Notes: generated by a model from the letters alone, not told the origin. A stretch of DNA of 8,410 bases from Candidatus Kuenenia stuttgartensis (GCA_943326025.2 CALPRR020000104.1:1-8410); one strand, 5' to 3'. Counted from the stretch's first letter, positions 1-6,747 are shown. Made by a program: numbers and translations.

Positions 1-716
1 CCATTTTCATTGAAGATAGCTACTTTTTCACCATCAGGTACTTCGTTATAAGAAGATGAAATTTTATCTATAAAATATTCTCTTGTTCTGAAATAAATAG
101 TAAATGGAACGTCATTTCCAAAGCGATTGAATAATTCTTTGTTGACATTCACAATTAAATTTCCAAAATTGTCAATGTGAATTACATTTCCTTTAATCAA
201 ATTGGTTTCTATAATTGCCGTTTGTGTAAATGCTTTTTTGAAAGATGGAAATTCGCTAGCCAAAGTTTCAATTTTATCTCCTTGAAGTAATTTACAAGCA
301 ACCGGTACAAACATGTTTTTTGTCGGGAAAGTAAACAATTTTGGATTCGATAAAATATCGTCAATTCTCCAAAAACTTTCGAATTCTTTTTCTTGTAAAA
401 AAGCACCGAAAAAGCCATTGTCATTAGCAATAATGTATTGTCCCTGATATTTTAAGATTGAAGGGAATGAACCGTCTGAACCTCCAAAATTTACGATTGG
501 TTCGGTATCAACACCAATAATATGAACAGATCCTTCTGGGAAATTTTCAATACAAGAAGAAATATAGTAAGCGGCTTCTGAAATATTGAAAGGTTTTACC
601 TGATGTGAAATATCTATAATATGAGCGGTAGGACACAATTTCAAAATTGTCCCTTTCAATGCAGCTACATAATGGTCTTGAAGACCCATATCTGTTGTTA
701 ACGTAATTATTTGCAT
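1..716 (-). CDS. SAM hydroxide adenosyltransferase family protein (DUF62), C-terminus cut by window edge
   Basis: My translation from ATG 716-714 gives 238 residues without a stop, so the C-terminal end lies left of base 1. The N-terminal domain shows TTDMGLQDHYVAALKG (residues 7-22) and DISHQV (35-40), typical of the family that cleaves S-adenosylmethionine, which includes DUF62 hydrolases and the chlorinase/fluorinase enzymes. The C-terminal domain signature HIDNFGNLIVNV lies at 180-191. Canonical DUF62 hydrolases, as I recall them, use an Asp-Arg-His triad in DPGVGxxxR and FHGRDIFAP motifs. Here the Asp is kept (GVD, D70), but no Arg follows within the next 20 residues, and the second motif reads FPTKNMFVP (130-138), without the His. 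Family membership is secure; SAM-hydrolysing activity is doubtful. The gene is divergent from phoH across 104 bases. Confidence 0.88.
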   Translation of the reverse strand, partial: MQIITLTTDMGLQDHYVAALKGTILKLCPTAHIIDISHQVKPFNISEAAYYISSCIENFPEGSVHIIGVDTEPIVNFGGSDGSFPSILKYQGQYIIANDNGFFGAFLQEKEFESFWRIDDILSNPKLFTFPTKNMFVPVACKLLQGDKIETLASEFPSFKKAFTQTAIIETNLIKGNVIHIDNFGNLIVNVNKELFNRFGNDVPFTIYFRTREYFIDKISSSYNEVPDGEKVAIFNEN

Positions 717-765
717 TGTCTTCGAATTCTCCTACAATATTGACGAATTATTTTCTAATTTTATC

Positions 766-773
766 CAAAAATA
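766..773 (-). promoter_or_regulatory. Possible -7 box for the DUF62-family gene
   Basis: On the minus strand this reads TATTTTTG, a full match to the Bacteroidota -7 consensus TAnnTTTG. It would give a leader of roughly 45 bases before the ATG at 716. No TTG lies at the expected -33 distance (17-23 bases further upstream), and the region is AT-rich, so a chance match is possible. I saw no convincing plus-strand promoter for phoH in the same gap. Confidence 0.35.
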
Positions 774-820
774 AGTTTATTCGAAAGAATATTAATAGAA
801 TACGCTATAAATAATTTAAG

Positions 821-1783
821 TTGCAGGAAAAAAGCATTGAAATTAAAGGATTAAATCCAGTTGAATTGTTCGGAGTGAACAATGCTAATTTGAAATTAGT
901 AAAGACGTATTTCCCTAAATTAAAAATAGTTGCACGTGGAAATGTGTTAACAATTACAGGAGATGATGATGGTATTAAAGAATTTGAACATAAATTCGAA
1001 TTGTTGGTTCAGTTTTTTCAAAAATTCAATCATTTATCAGAAAGTGATGTAAAAGAATTGATGGATGAAGACGGTGCTTTAATGGTTTCTAAAGAAGCTA
1101 CAGATACTTTAGTTCATGGAACTGGTGGTGCAAAGATTAAAGCTAGAACAAATAATCAACGAAAATTAGTTGAAGCTGTTAACAAGCATGATATGGTTTT
1201 TGCTGTTGGTCCAGCGGGAACAGGGAAAACTTATACTGCTGTTGCTTTAGCTGTTCGTGCTTTAAAAGCAAAAGAAATTAAGCGTATTATTTTAACTCGA
1301 CCAGCGGTAGAAGCAGGGGAGAATTTAGGTTTTTTACCTGGTGACTTAAAAGAGAAATTAGATCCTTACATGATGCCTTTGTACGATGCATTGCGTGATA
1401 TGATTCCAGGAGAAAAATTAGCTGAAATGATCGAGTATGGTGTGATTGAAATTGCACCTTTAGCATTCATGAGAGGAAGGACATTGGATAAAGCGTTTGT
1501 GATTTTAGATGAAGCACAGAATACGACGACGATGCAGATGAAAATGTTTTTAACACGTATGGGGATGACTGCTAAATTCGTCATAACTGGAGATATGTCT
1601 CAAGTTGATTTACCGAGACAACAAAAATCAGGTTTATCTTATGCATTGGATGTTTTGAAAGATGTAGAGGATATTGGTATCGTTCGATTGAATCAAAACG
1701 ATGTCATTCGTCATGCTTTGGTGAAGAAAATTATTGATGCTTTTGACAAGGCTGAAGTTGAAGAAAAGAAAACAAAAAATTGA
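821..1783 (+). CDS. phoH: PhoH-like ATPase
   Basis: Cytoplasmic P-loop ATPase of the PhoH family (320 residues, normal length). An N-terminal RNA-binding-like region (about 1-75) is followed by the ATPase core. It shows a Q-type motif NNQRKLVEAV (111-120), Walker A GPAGTGKT (130-137), the family motif from RPAVEAGENLGF (160-171) through DPYMMPLYDAL (181-191), Walker B VILDEAQN (227-234) and TGDMSQVDLP (257-266). The start is TTG: an in-frame TAA lies three codons upstream (812-814), and the next in-frame ATG would remove about 80 conserved residues. Relatives in flavobacteria start at the same point. The cellular role is not settled; links to phosphate starvation and RNA metabolism come from the family, not from this sequence. 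The gene is followed 96 bases later by purC with no clear terminator between them, so partial co-transcription is possible. Confidence 0.95.
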   Translation: MQEKSIEIKGLNPVELFGVNNANLKLVKTYFPKLKIVARGNVLTITGDDDGIKEFEHKFELLVQFFQKFNHLSESDVKELMDEDGALMVSKEATDTLVHGTGGAKIKARTNNQRKLVEAVNKHDMVFAVGPAGTGKTYTAVALAVRALKAKEIKRIILTRPAVEAGENLGFLPGDLKEKLDPYMMPLYDALRDMIPGEKLAEMIEYGVIEIAPLAFMRGRTLDKAFVILDEAQNTTTMQMKMFLTRMGMTAKFVITGDMSQVDLPRQQKSGLSYALDVLKDVEDIGIVRLNQNDVIRHALVKKIIDAFDKAEVEEKKTKN

Positions 1784-1822
1784 AATTATAATCGATTAAG
1801 CATAAGCAAAGATTGATTTTTG

Positions 1823-1830
1823 TAATTTCG
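1823..1830 (+). promoter_or_regulatory. Possible -7 box for purC
   Basis: TAATTTCG differs from the Bacteroidota -7 consensus TAnnTTTG at one base. No TTG sits 17-23 bases upstream, so the assignment is weak. If real, transcription would begin near 1835 and the leader would contain the small hairpin at 1851-1864. Confidence 0.3.
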
Positions 1831-1850
1831 CAAAAAAATAAAATTATAAC

Positions 1851-1864
1851 GTGAGAATACTCAC
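1851..1864 (+). repeat. Small perfect inverted repeat in the purC leader
   Basis: GTGAG-AATA-CTCAC has two 5-base arms around a 4-base loop. It ends 3 bases before the upstream candidate ATG (1868) and 15 before the preferred one (1880). It could be a leader hairpin or an operator half-site pair, or chance; the only support is its symmetry and position. Confidence 0.4.
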
Positions 1865-1879
1865 AAAATGAAAATAAAC

Positions 1880-2827
1880 ATGAGTAATTCAATTACAGCA
1901 ACAGAATTTAATTTTCCAGGTCAAAAGGCAGTTTATCACGGTAAAGTTCGTGATGTATACACATTAGAAAATGACTTAGTTGTGATGGTGGCTTCGGATC
2001 GAATTTCAGCATTTGATCATATTTTACCGAAAGGTATTCCTCACAAAGGACAAGTATTAAATCAAGTAGCAACTATGTTTTTGGATGCTACAAAAGATAT
2101 CGTACCAAACTGGTTGTTGGGAACTCCAGATCCTGCTGTAGCTGTTGGTTATGCTTGTGAGCCGGTGAGAGTTGAAATGGTTATTCGTGGATACTTAGCG
2201 GGACATTCAGCAAGACAATATCAAGCTGGAATAAGAGAGTTGTGTGGTGTGACAATGCCAGAAGGAATGAAAGAAAATGATCGTTTTCCTGAACCAATTA
2301 TTACTCCTGCAATTAAAGCAGAAGAAGGTCATGATATCGATGCTTCAAGAGAAGAAATTTTAGATCAAAATATTGTTCCAGAGCATATTTATGTTCAAAT
2401 GGAAAATTATACAAGAGCATTGTTTCAAAGAGGGACAGAGATGGCTGCTAAAATGGGATTAATTTTAGTGGATACGAAGTATGAATTCGGAATGAGAAAT
2501 GGCGAAGTGATTTTAATTGATGAAATTCACACACCTGATTCTTCAAGATATTTCTATGCTGAAGGCTATGCTGAAAGACAAGCAAAAGGAGAACAACAAA
2601 AACAGTTGTCAAAAGAATTTGTTCGTCAATGGTTAATTGAAAATGATTTTCAAGGACTGGAAGGTCAAACTATGCCAATAATGCCTGATGAATTTGTGAA
2701 CACTGTAACTGAAAGATACATTGAGTTATATGAAAAAATCACAGGGAAACAATTTGTTAAAGCTGATACATCAAACATCGCTCAAAGAATCGAAAACAAT
2801 GTTGTCGATTTTTTAAAGACAATGTAA
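1880..2827 (+). CDS. purC: Phosphoribosylaminoimidazole-succinocarboxamide synthase (SAICAR synthetase)
   Basis: Catalyses the ATP-dependent joining of CAIR and L-aspartate to give SAICAR in de novo purine synthesis (cytoplasm). Counting from the upstream ATG at 1868, it shows GKVRDVY (25-31, nucleotide-binding glycine-rich segment), SDRISAFD (43-50), signature VEMVIRGYLAGHS (102-114), TPAIKAEEGHD (146-156), VDTKYEFG (201-208) and signature LIDEIHTPDSSRYF (216-229). The length, about 315 residues, is that of the longer yeast-like PurC form rather than the roughly 240-residue E. coli form. I chose ATG 1880 (MSNSITATEF) because flavobacterial relatives, as I recall them, begin there; ATG 1868 adds only MKIN and cannot be excluded. 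The gene lies downstream of phoH on the same strand and is convergent with the lipoprotein gene, from which it is separated by a terminator. Confidence 0.96.
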   Translation: MSNSITATEFNFPGQKAVYHGKVRDVYTLENDLVVMVASDRISAFDHILPKGIPHKGQVLNQVATMFLDATKDIVPNWLLGTPDPAVAVGYACEPVRVEMVIRGYLAGHSARQYQAGIRELCGVTMPEGMKENDRFPEPIITPAIKAEEGHDIDASREEILDQNIVPEHIYVQMENYTRALFQRGTEMAAKMGLILVDTKYEFGMRNGEVILIDEIHTPDSSRYFYAEGYAERQAKGEQQKQLSKEFVRQWLIENDFQGLEGQTMPIMPDEFVNTVTERYIELYEKITGKQFVKADTSNIAQRIENNVVDFLKTM

Positions 2828-2870
2828 TTTAGAAAAAACTATTACAGCTAAAAGCTTTAATTAAAAGATT

Positions 2871-2903
2871 GGTGTCTGAGCGGAGTCGAAGACACCTTTT
2901 TTT
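2871..2903 (+). terminator. Rho-independent terminator of purC, built on a REP-like repeat
   Basis: Arms GGTGTCT (2871-2877) and AGACACC (2890-2896) pair perfectly around a 12-base loop and are followed by seven T (2897-2903). The loop and inner arm contain TGAGCGGAGTCGAAG, a sequence I recognise as a common extragenic repeat core in flavobacteria and some other phyla (recalled, not searched). The T run overlaps the stop codon of the convergent lipoprotein gene (2902-2904). In the opposite direction the U run is poor, so termination there would be weaker. Confidence 0.85.
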
Positions 2904-3666
2904 ATTTCTTCTTATCCGTTGTGCAATATTTTCCTTGGTCAGGACTGTAAAACCAAGAATACAGTTTTTCGTTTGTCTTTTTGATAATAGGAGTGAAGTG
3001 ATAAACATCAGTCATATCGACAACATTGTTCTCTAGATTTGCTTTGTAAAGTACGATGTCTTTTGATAAACCTACATTTCTATCTACAATGTCAAAATAA
3101 ACAGCTGTCGCATTGTTTTTTCCAAGGTTTTCATATTCATTCCATTCAAAAATCACTTTTGGGTTGTGATTTTTTATTGTGATAAAGTCTTTATATGAAG
3201 CATTCAAAATTCTAAAATCCATAGTAACATCTTTGTGTGCATCAGACATTAAATTAATAAAATTGATTTTTAACTCGGTATATGGCGATGACATAACTGG
3301 AATATTCGGAGTTATTTTACCTAAAGCACCATCATAGTAAAAGAAATAATTGTGATTTCCCATAAAACCAATTTCAGCTAATTTCGCAGATTTGCCTGAT
3401 TTTTCAGCCGTTTTAAATGCATTTTCTAATCGGTTTACAGTGATGATTGCATCCTCCTTAGCATCACCATCTAAATTTTCTTTATAAATTCTCATTGAAT
3501 ATTTTTCCGTAGAAGGAATTTGTAAATCGCTTTCAACATGTCTTTTAGCTAATTCTTCTAAAGACATTTCTTTCTCCTCTTGTGGAGTTTTGATTTCTTC
3601 TTTTTGAGTTGAAGTACAACTTGAAAATAAAACTCCAGCAATTATAAATGAGTATAAATAGTTCAT
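2902..3666 (-). CDS. Surface-type lipoprotein of unknown function
   Basis: 254 residues. A short hydrophobic signal (about 4-14) ends in the lipobox LFSSC, giving lipidated Cys17. The mature N-terminus reads CTSTQKEEIK; QKEE resembles the lipoprotein export signal (Gln-Lys followed by acidic residues) known from Capnocytophaga and other Bacteroidota, which suggests the outer face of the outer membrane. After a charged, probably flexible linker (about 20-45) the protein has NLDGDAKEDAIITV (64-77), like the DxDGDxxxD calcium-binding or FG-GAP-type loops, and a possible degenerate second copy, SDAHKDVTMDFRI (141-153). The remainder is mixed and aromatic-rich, with no catalytic motif I recognise. 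I do not know its substrate or partner. It has its own good promoter and is divergent from ung. Confidence 0.82.
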   Translation of the reverse strand: MNYLYSFIIAGVLFSSCTSTQKEEIKTPQEEKEMSLEELAKRHVESDLQIPSTEKYSMRIYKENLDGDAKEDAIITVNRLENAFKTAEKSGKSAKLAEIGFMGNHNYFFYYDGALGKITPNIPVMSSPYTELKINFINLMSDAHKDVTMDFRILNASYKDFITIKNHNPKVIFEWNEYENLGKNNATAVYFDIVDRNVGLSKDIVLYKANLENNVVDMTDVYHFTPIIKKTNEKLYSWFYSPDQGKYCTTDKKK

Positions 3667-3685
3667 GCAAATTAATTTTTCAGAA

Positions 3686-3713
3686 CAAAGATACTAGAAT
3701 CTTAAAATTTCAA
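3686..3713 (-). promoter_or_regulatory. Bacteroidota-type promoter of the lipoprotein gene
   Basis: On the minus strand, TTG at 3713-3711 (-33 element) is followed after 17 bases by TATCTTTG at 3693-3686 (-7 element). Both match the Bacteroidota sigma-ABfr consensus TTG / TAnnTTTG with normal spacing. Transcription should begin near 3681, leaving a short leader of about 15 bases before the ATG at 3666. Confidence 0.75.
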
Positions 3714-3770
3714 GAGGTTCATTTATTAAAATGAGTGAGAAATGTATTAAAACTATTAAAGCAGAAAAAG

Positions 3771-3778
3771 TATATTTG
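3771..3778 (+). promoter_or_regulatory. -7 box of ung, adjacent to the start codon
   Basis: TATATTTG matches TAnnTTTG exactly and ends only 4 bases before the ATG at 3783. No TTG is seen at the -33 distance, so the upstream half is weak. Transcription start predicted from the box falls at or beside the ATG, implying a leaderless mRNA and ruling out the longer GTG start at 3735. Confidence 0.6.
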
Positions 3779-3782
3779 CTCA

Positions 3783-4454
3783 ATGGAAGTTAAAATAGAA
3801 GAATCTTGGAAATCTTTACTTCAAAGTGAATTTGATAAACCATATTTTGAGGAGTTGATTTCATTTGTTAAAAGGGAATATGCTGAACAAAAAGGAGCGA
3901 TATTCCCAAAAGCTAACCAAATTTTTAGAGCATTTGATGAATGTCCAGTGGATCAGGTGAAAGTCGTTATTTTAGGACAAGATCCATATCCTACAAAAGG
4001 GCATGCGCATGGTTTATGTTTCTCTGTTGAGAAAGATGTTAAACCATTTCCTAAAAGTTTGTTAAATATTTTCAAAGAAATAGAAAGCGATTTAGGTCAA
4101 CCTTTTCCAGAAAATGGGAGTTTAGAACATTGGGCAAGTCAAGGGGTTCTTTTATTGAACAGTGTTTTAACTGTTCGAGAAGGAAGTGCTGCGAGTCATT
4201 CTAACAGAGGCTGGGAACAATTTACTGATGCGGTAATCACATTATTGAGTTCTCAAAAAGATGAGGTTGTTTATTTACTTTGGGGTTCGAAAGCAATTGA
4301 TAAAGCGAAAAATGTAGATCCAAATAAGAATTTAATTTTGACATCAGTTCATCCATCGCCATTATCTGCTTACAGAGGTTTTTTGGGCTGTAAACATTTT
4401 AGTAAGACAAACGACTATTTAAGGAGTAAGGAAAAAAAAGAAATTCAATGGTGA
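3783..4454 (+). CDS. ung: Uracil-DNA glycosylase (family 1)
   Basis: Removes uracil from DNA, from dUTP misincorporation or cytosine deamination, as the first step of base excision repair. It has 223 residues, the usual family length. Motifs: GQDPYPTKGHAHGLCFSV (65-82) with the water-activating Asp67; NSVLTV (126-131), the uracil-binding Asn segment; LLWGSKA (165-171); and HPSPLSAYRGFLGCKHF (190-206) with catalytic His190 and the DNA-intercalation loop. The fourth residue after Asp67 reads PYP where E. coli has PYH; as I recall this Pro is normal in flavobacterial Ung. An in-frame GTG at 3735 would add 16 unrelated residues (MRNVLKLLKQKKYICS), but that stretch contains the -7 box, so ATG 3783 is the better start. 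The gene is divergent from the lipoprotein, with 116 bases between the starts. Confidence 0.96.
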   Translation: MEVKIEESWKSLLQSEFDKPYFEELISFVKREYAEQKGAIFPKANQIFRAFDECPVDQVKVVILGQDPYPTKGHAHGLCFSVEKDVKPFPKSLLNIFKEIESDLGQPFPENGSLEHWASQGVLLLNSVLTVREGSAASHSNRGWEQFTDAVITLLSSQKDEVVYLLWGSKAIDKAKNVDPNKNLILTSVHPSPLSAYRGFLGCKHFSKTNDYLRSKEKKEIQW

Positions 4455-4492
4455 ATTGAATGTCACAACCTTAAAATATGAACTTGATTAAA

Positions 4493-4522
4493 TTGTCGTT
4501 TATCAATTAATAATTATCTTTG
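4493..4522 (+). promoter_or_regulatory. Bacteroidota-type promoter of hemE
   Basis: TTG at 4493-4495 is followed after 19 bases by TATCTTTG at 4515-4522, a full match to the TTG / TAnnTTTG consensus. The box ends 6 bases before the hemE ATG (4529), so the predicted transcription start lies at or within a base or two of the start codon. An in-frame TTG at 4520 falls inside the -7 box itself and therefore cannot be the translation start. Confidence 0.8.
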
Positions 4523-4528
4523 TTTACG

Positions 4529-5566
4529 ATGAAATTACAGAACGATTTAATATTAAGAGCTGCTAGAGGAGAAGCAATTGAGCGTTATCCAGTTTGGTTA
4601 ATGCGCCAGGCAGGTCGTATTTTACCTGAATACAGAGAAGTTAGAGCTTCTTTGTCAGGATTTAAAGAATTGGTAGAAACACCAGAAAGAGCTGCGGAAG
4701 TAACGATTCAGCCAGTTGATATTTTAGGTGTTGATGCAGCAATTATTTTTTCAGATATTTTAGTAGTTCCAGAAGCAATGGGATTAGAATATCAAATGTT
4801 AGAAAAAAGCGGTCCATGGTTTGAGAAAACAATACGTTCTGAAGAAGGTTTGAAATACGCTGAAACGAATTTTGACATAGAAGATCGTTTAGGTTATGTG
4901 TTAGAAGCGATTCGTATAACGAACAAAGAATTGAACGGTAGAGTTCCATTAATTGGTTTCGCAGGAGCACCTTGGACTATTTTCTGTTACATGGTGGAAG
5001 GTCGAGGTTCAAAAACATTCTCAGAATCAAGAAAATTATTATATACTAATCCAACTTTGGCACACGAGTTGCTAACTCGTATTACAGATGTTACAATTCA
5101 GTATTTGAAAGCACAAGTGAAAGCAGGTGCTCATATGTTACAAGTATTCGACTCATGGGCGGGTATTTTAGGGACAGAACAATATGCTGAATTTGGATTG
5201 AAATACTTGGAGAAAATTGTTTCTGCAGTAAATGAAGTTCCGGTTACCTTGTTTTCGAAAGGGGCAATTACTTCAGTGAATGCAGTAGCGAAATTGAATT
5301 GTAATACAGTAGGTTTAGATTGGAACATGGATTTAGTGAAAATTCGTGAAGAAATTGGAGAAACTAGGACATTACAAGGGAATTTAGATCCATGTGCATT
5401 GTATTCTTCGCATAAAGAAGTGGAGAACTTGACAAATAATATGTTAAATTCGTTTAAAAGTAGACGCCATATTGTGAATTTAGGTCATGGAGTTTATCCA
5501 GATATAGATCCAGAAAAAGTGAAAACATTTATTCAAACTGTGAAAAATTATGAAATTAAATTTTAA
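4529..5566 (+). CDS. hemE: Uroporphyrinogen III decarboxylase
   Basis: Decarboxylates the four acetate side chains of uroporphyrinogen III to give coproporphyrinogen III in haem synthesis (cytoplasm, homodimer, no cofactor). It has 345 residues, normal length. Signature 1 is PVWLMRQAGR (21-30), with the substrate-carboxylate arginines; FSDIL (74-78) carries the key Asp76; signature 2 is GFAGAPWT (143-150). CYMVEG (153-158) carries the active-site Tyr154, FDSWAG (207-212) the active-site Ser209, and NLGHGV (317-322) the conserved His320. All residues I know to be critical are present. The start is ATG 4529, set by the promoter directly upstream. The last 17 bases overlap the next gene (+1 frame), suggesting a two-gene transcript driven by the hemE promoter and ended by the hairpin at 6748-6784. 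Confidence 0.97.
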   Translation: MKLQNDLILRAARGEAIERYPVWLMRQAGRILPEYREVRASLSGFKELVETPERAAEVTIQPVDILGVDAAIIFSDILVVPEAMGLEYQMLEKSGPWFEKTIRSEEGLKYAETNFDIEDRLGYVLEAIRITNKELNGRVPLIGFAGAPWTIFCYMVEGRGSKTFSESRKLLYTNPTLAHELLTRITDVTIQYLKAQVKAGAHMLQVFDSWAGILGTEQYAEFGLKYLEKIVSAVNEVPVTLFSKGAITSVNAVAKLNCNTVGLDWNMDLVKIREEIGETRTLQGNLDPCALYSSHKEVENLTNNMLNSFKSRRHIVNLGHGVYPDIDPEKVKTFIQTVKNYEIKF

Positions 5567-6731
5567 AACGTATGGAATTGGTCTTGTTTTTTTAGGGCTT
5601 GGTTTCATTTCGAATCAATCAATTGCTCAACAAACAGAAAATTTAGTTGAAAATGGTAGTTTTGAGCAAACAGATGGAAAAGTTAAAAAATTAGGTTCAA
5701 TTGAAAGTGCTTTAGGTTGGGTTTCACCAACTGGAGTAAGAGCTGATTTGTTTTCACCTACTGCACCACCTGAGATTAATGTTCCTTTTAATAATTATGG
5801 TAAAGAAGAAGCTAAAGAAGGTACAAATTATGCTGGTATTTATGCTTATTCTTTTGGAGATAAAGTTCCTCGTTCTTACATAATGACTAAACTTTCAACG
5901 CCATTAAAAAAAGGGTTGAAATATTGCGTAAAATTTAATGTTTCGTTAGCTGAGGCATCAAAATATGCATCAAATCAATTAGGAGCTGTTTTGTCTTCTA
6001 AACCTGTAACAACAGATTCAAAAACAGCAATTATTGAAAAAGCTTCTGTTTTGCATTCAGATAACAAAGTATTCAACGCAATGTATAATTGGGAAACTGT
6101 TTGTGCTGAGTTTGTAGCAACGGGTGGTGAAAAATTTATTACAATCGGTAACTTTTCTTCGAATGAAGAAACATTGAACGAAAAGAATAAAAAAACTGAA
6201 ATGAAAATTGCTCCAGCAATAGGTGCTTACTATTATATTGATGATGTTTCAGTGATTTTGGTAGATCAAGATCAAACTTGTGATTGTGCAAAATCAGCTA
6301 CAGATTCAGAGTATTCGTCAATGATTTATCAAAAACAAATCAGCATCAACGATAAAATGACACCAAAACAAAAAGTAGAGATTGAACAAATCTATTTTGC
6401 CTTTGGAAAATATAAATTGACTCCTATTGGAGAAGAAGCTTTGAATTTAATTGCTGACCAATTAAAAGCAAACCCAGATATGAAAATAGAAATTCGTGGT
6501 AATGCAAATGAATTAGAAGATAAAGTAGGAGCTGAAAAACCTCTTTATGCTGATATGTCAAACAAACGAATCAATTCTGTAATTAAATATTTGGTTTCAA
6601 AAGGTGTTGCTGAGTCAGCATTAATTGCAAAGCCAATGGGTTCAACTGCACCAAATCCAGATGCAAGCGAATCTGATGAAGAAGAATTAAAATTAGCAAA
6701 ATCAAGAAGAGTAACATTTGTTGTACTTTAA
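5550..6731 (+). CDS. Exported OmpA-family protein with N-terminal jelly-roll-like domain
   Basis: 393 residues. A signal peptide (Lys at 2 and 6, hydrophobic core about 9-20) probably ends at SIA-QQ (26/27). The mature N-terminal part opens with NLVENGSFEQ (31-40) and closes with YYYIDDVSVILV (227-238), the typical frame of carbohydrate-binding or galactose-binding-like beta-sandwich domains in Bacteroidota; C126 and C185 could pair. A linker with CDC (244-246) leads to an OmpA C-terminal domain (about 275-393): IEQIYFAFGKYKLTPIG, later MSNKRINSVIKYLVSKGV (336-352), and KSRRVTFVV (384-392). This domain normally binds peptidoglycan, but the conserved Asp of the GHTD-like motif appears to be Asn (RGNAN, 316-320). 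Likely periplasmic, or anchored between outer membrane and cell wall; the ligand is unknown. It overlaps hemE by 17 bases and has no visible promoter of its own. Confidence 0.88.
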   Translation: MKLNFKTYGIGLVFLGLGFISNQSIAQQTENLVENGSFEQTDGKVKKLGSIESALGWVSPTGVRADLFSPTAPPEINVPFNNYGKEEAKEGTNYAGIYAYSFGDKVPRSYIMTKLSTPLKKGLKYCVKFNVSLAEASKYASNQLGAVLSSKPVTTDSKTAIIEKASVLHSDNKVFNAMYNWETVCAEFVATGGEKFITIGNFSSNEETLNEKNKKTEMKIAPAIGAYYYIDDVSVILVDQDQTCDCAKSATDSEYSSMIYQKQISINDKMTPKQKVEIEQIYFAFGKYKLTPIGEEALNLIADQLKANPDMKIEIRGNANELEDKVGAEKPLYADMSNKRINSVIKYLVSKGVAESALIAKPMGSTAPNPDASESDEEELKLAKSRRVTFVVL

Positions 6732-6747
6732 TTGATATTTAATTACT

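Noticed and set aside
209..430. 73-residue minus-strand open frame
   Set aside because: It lies inside the DUF62-family gene in another frame; the DUF62 reading has clear family motifs and this one has none.
1366..1584. 72-residue minus-strand open frame
   Set aside because: Antisense to the ATPase core of phoH, with no recognisable motif; a frame shadow.
2855..2867. Near-palindrome CTTTAATTAAAAG as an operator
   Set aside because: AT-only symmetry in AT-rich DNA between a stop codon and a terminator; likely chance.
3735..3782. Longer ung start at GTG 3735
   Set aside because: The extension is not ung-like and contains the probable -7 promoter box, so it is unlikely to be transcribed as mRNA.
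4443..4461. Hairpin ATTCAAT / ATTGAAT over the ung stop codon as a terminator
   Set aside because: The stem is AT-rich, seven base pairs, and is not followed by a T run.
4520..4528. TTG start for hemE three codons upstream
   Set aside because: The TTG is part of the TATCTTTG promoter box; ATG 4529 fits the family start.
4743..5328. Two minus-strand open frames (4743-4970 and 5131-5328)
   Set aside because: Both are antisense to conserved parts of hemE, with no motif or promoter.
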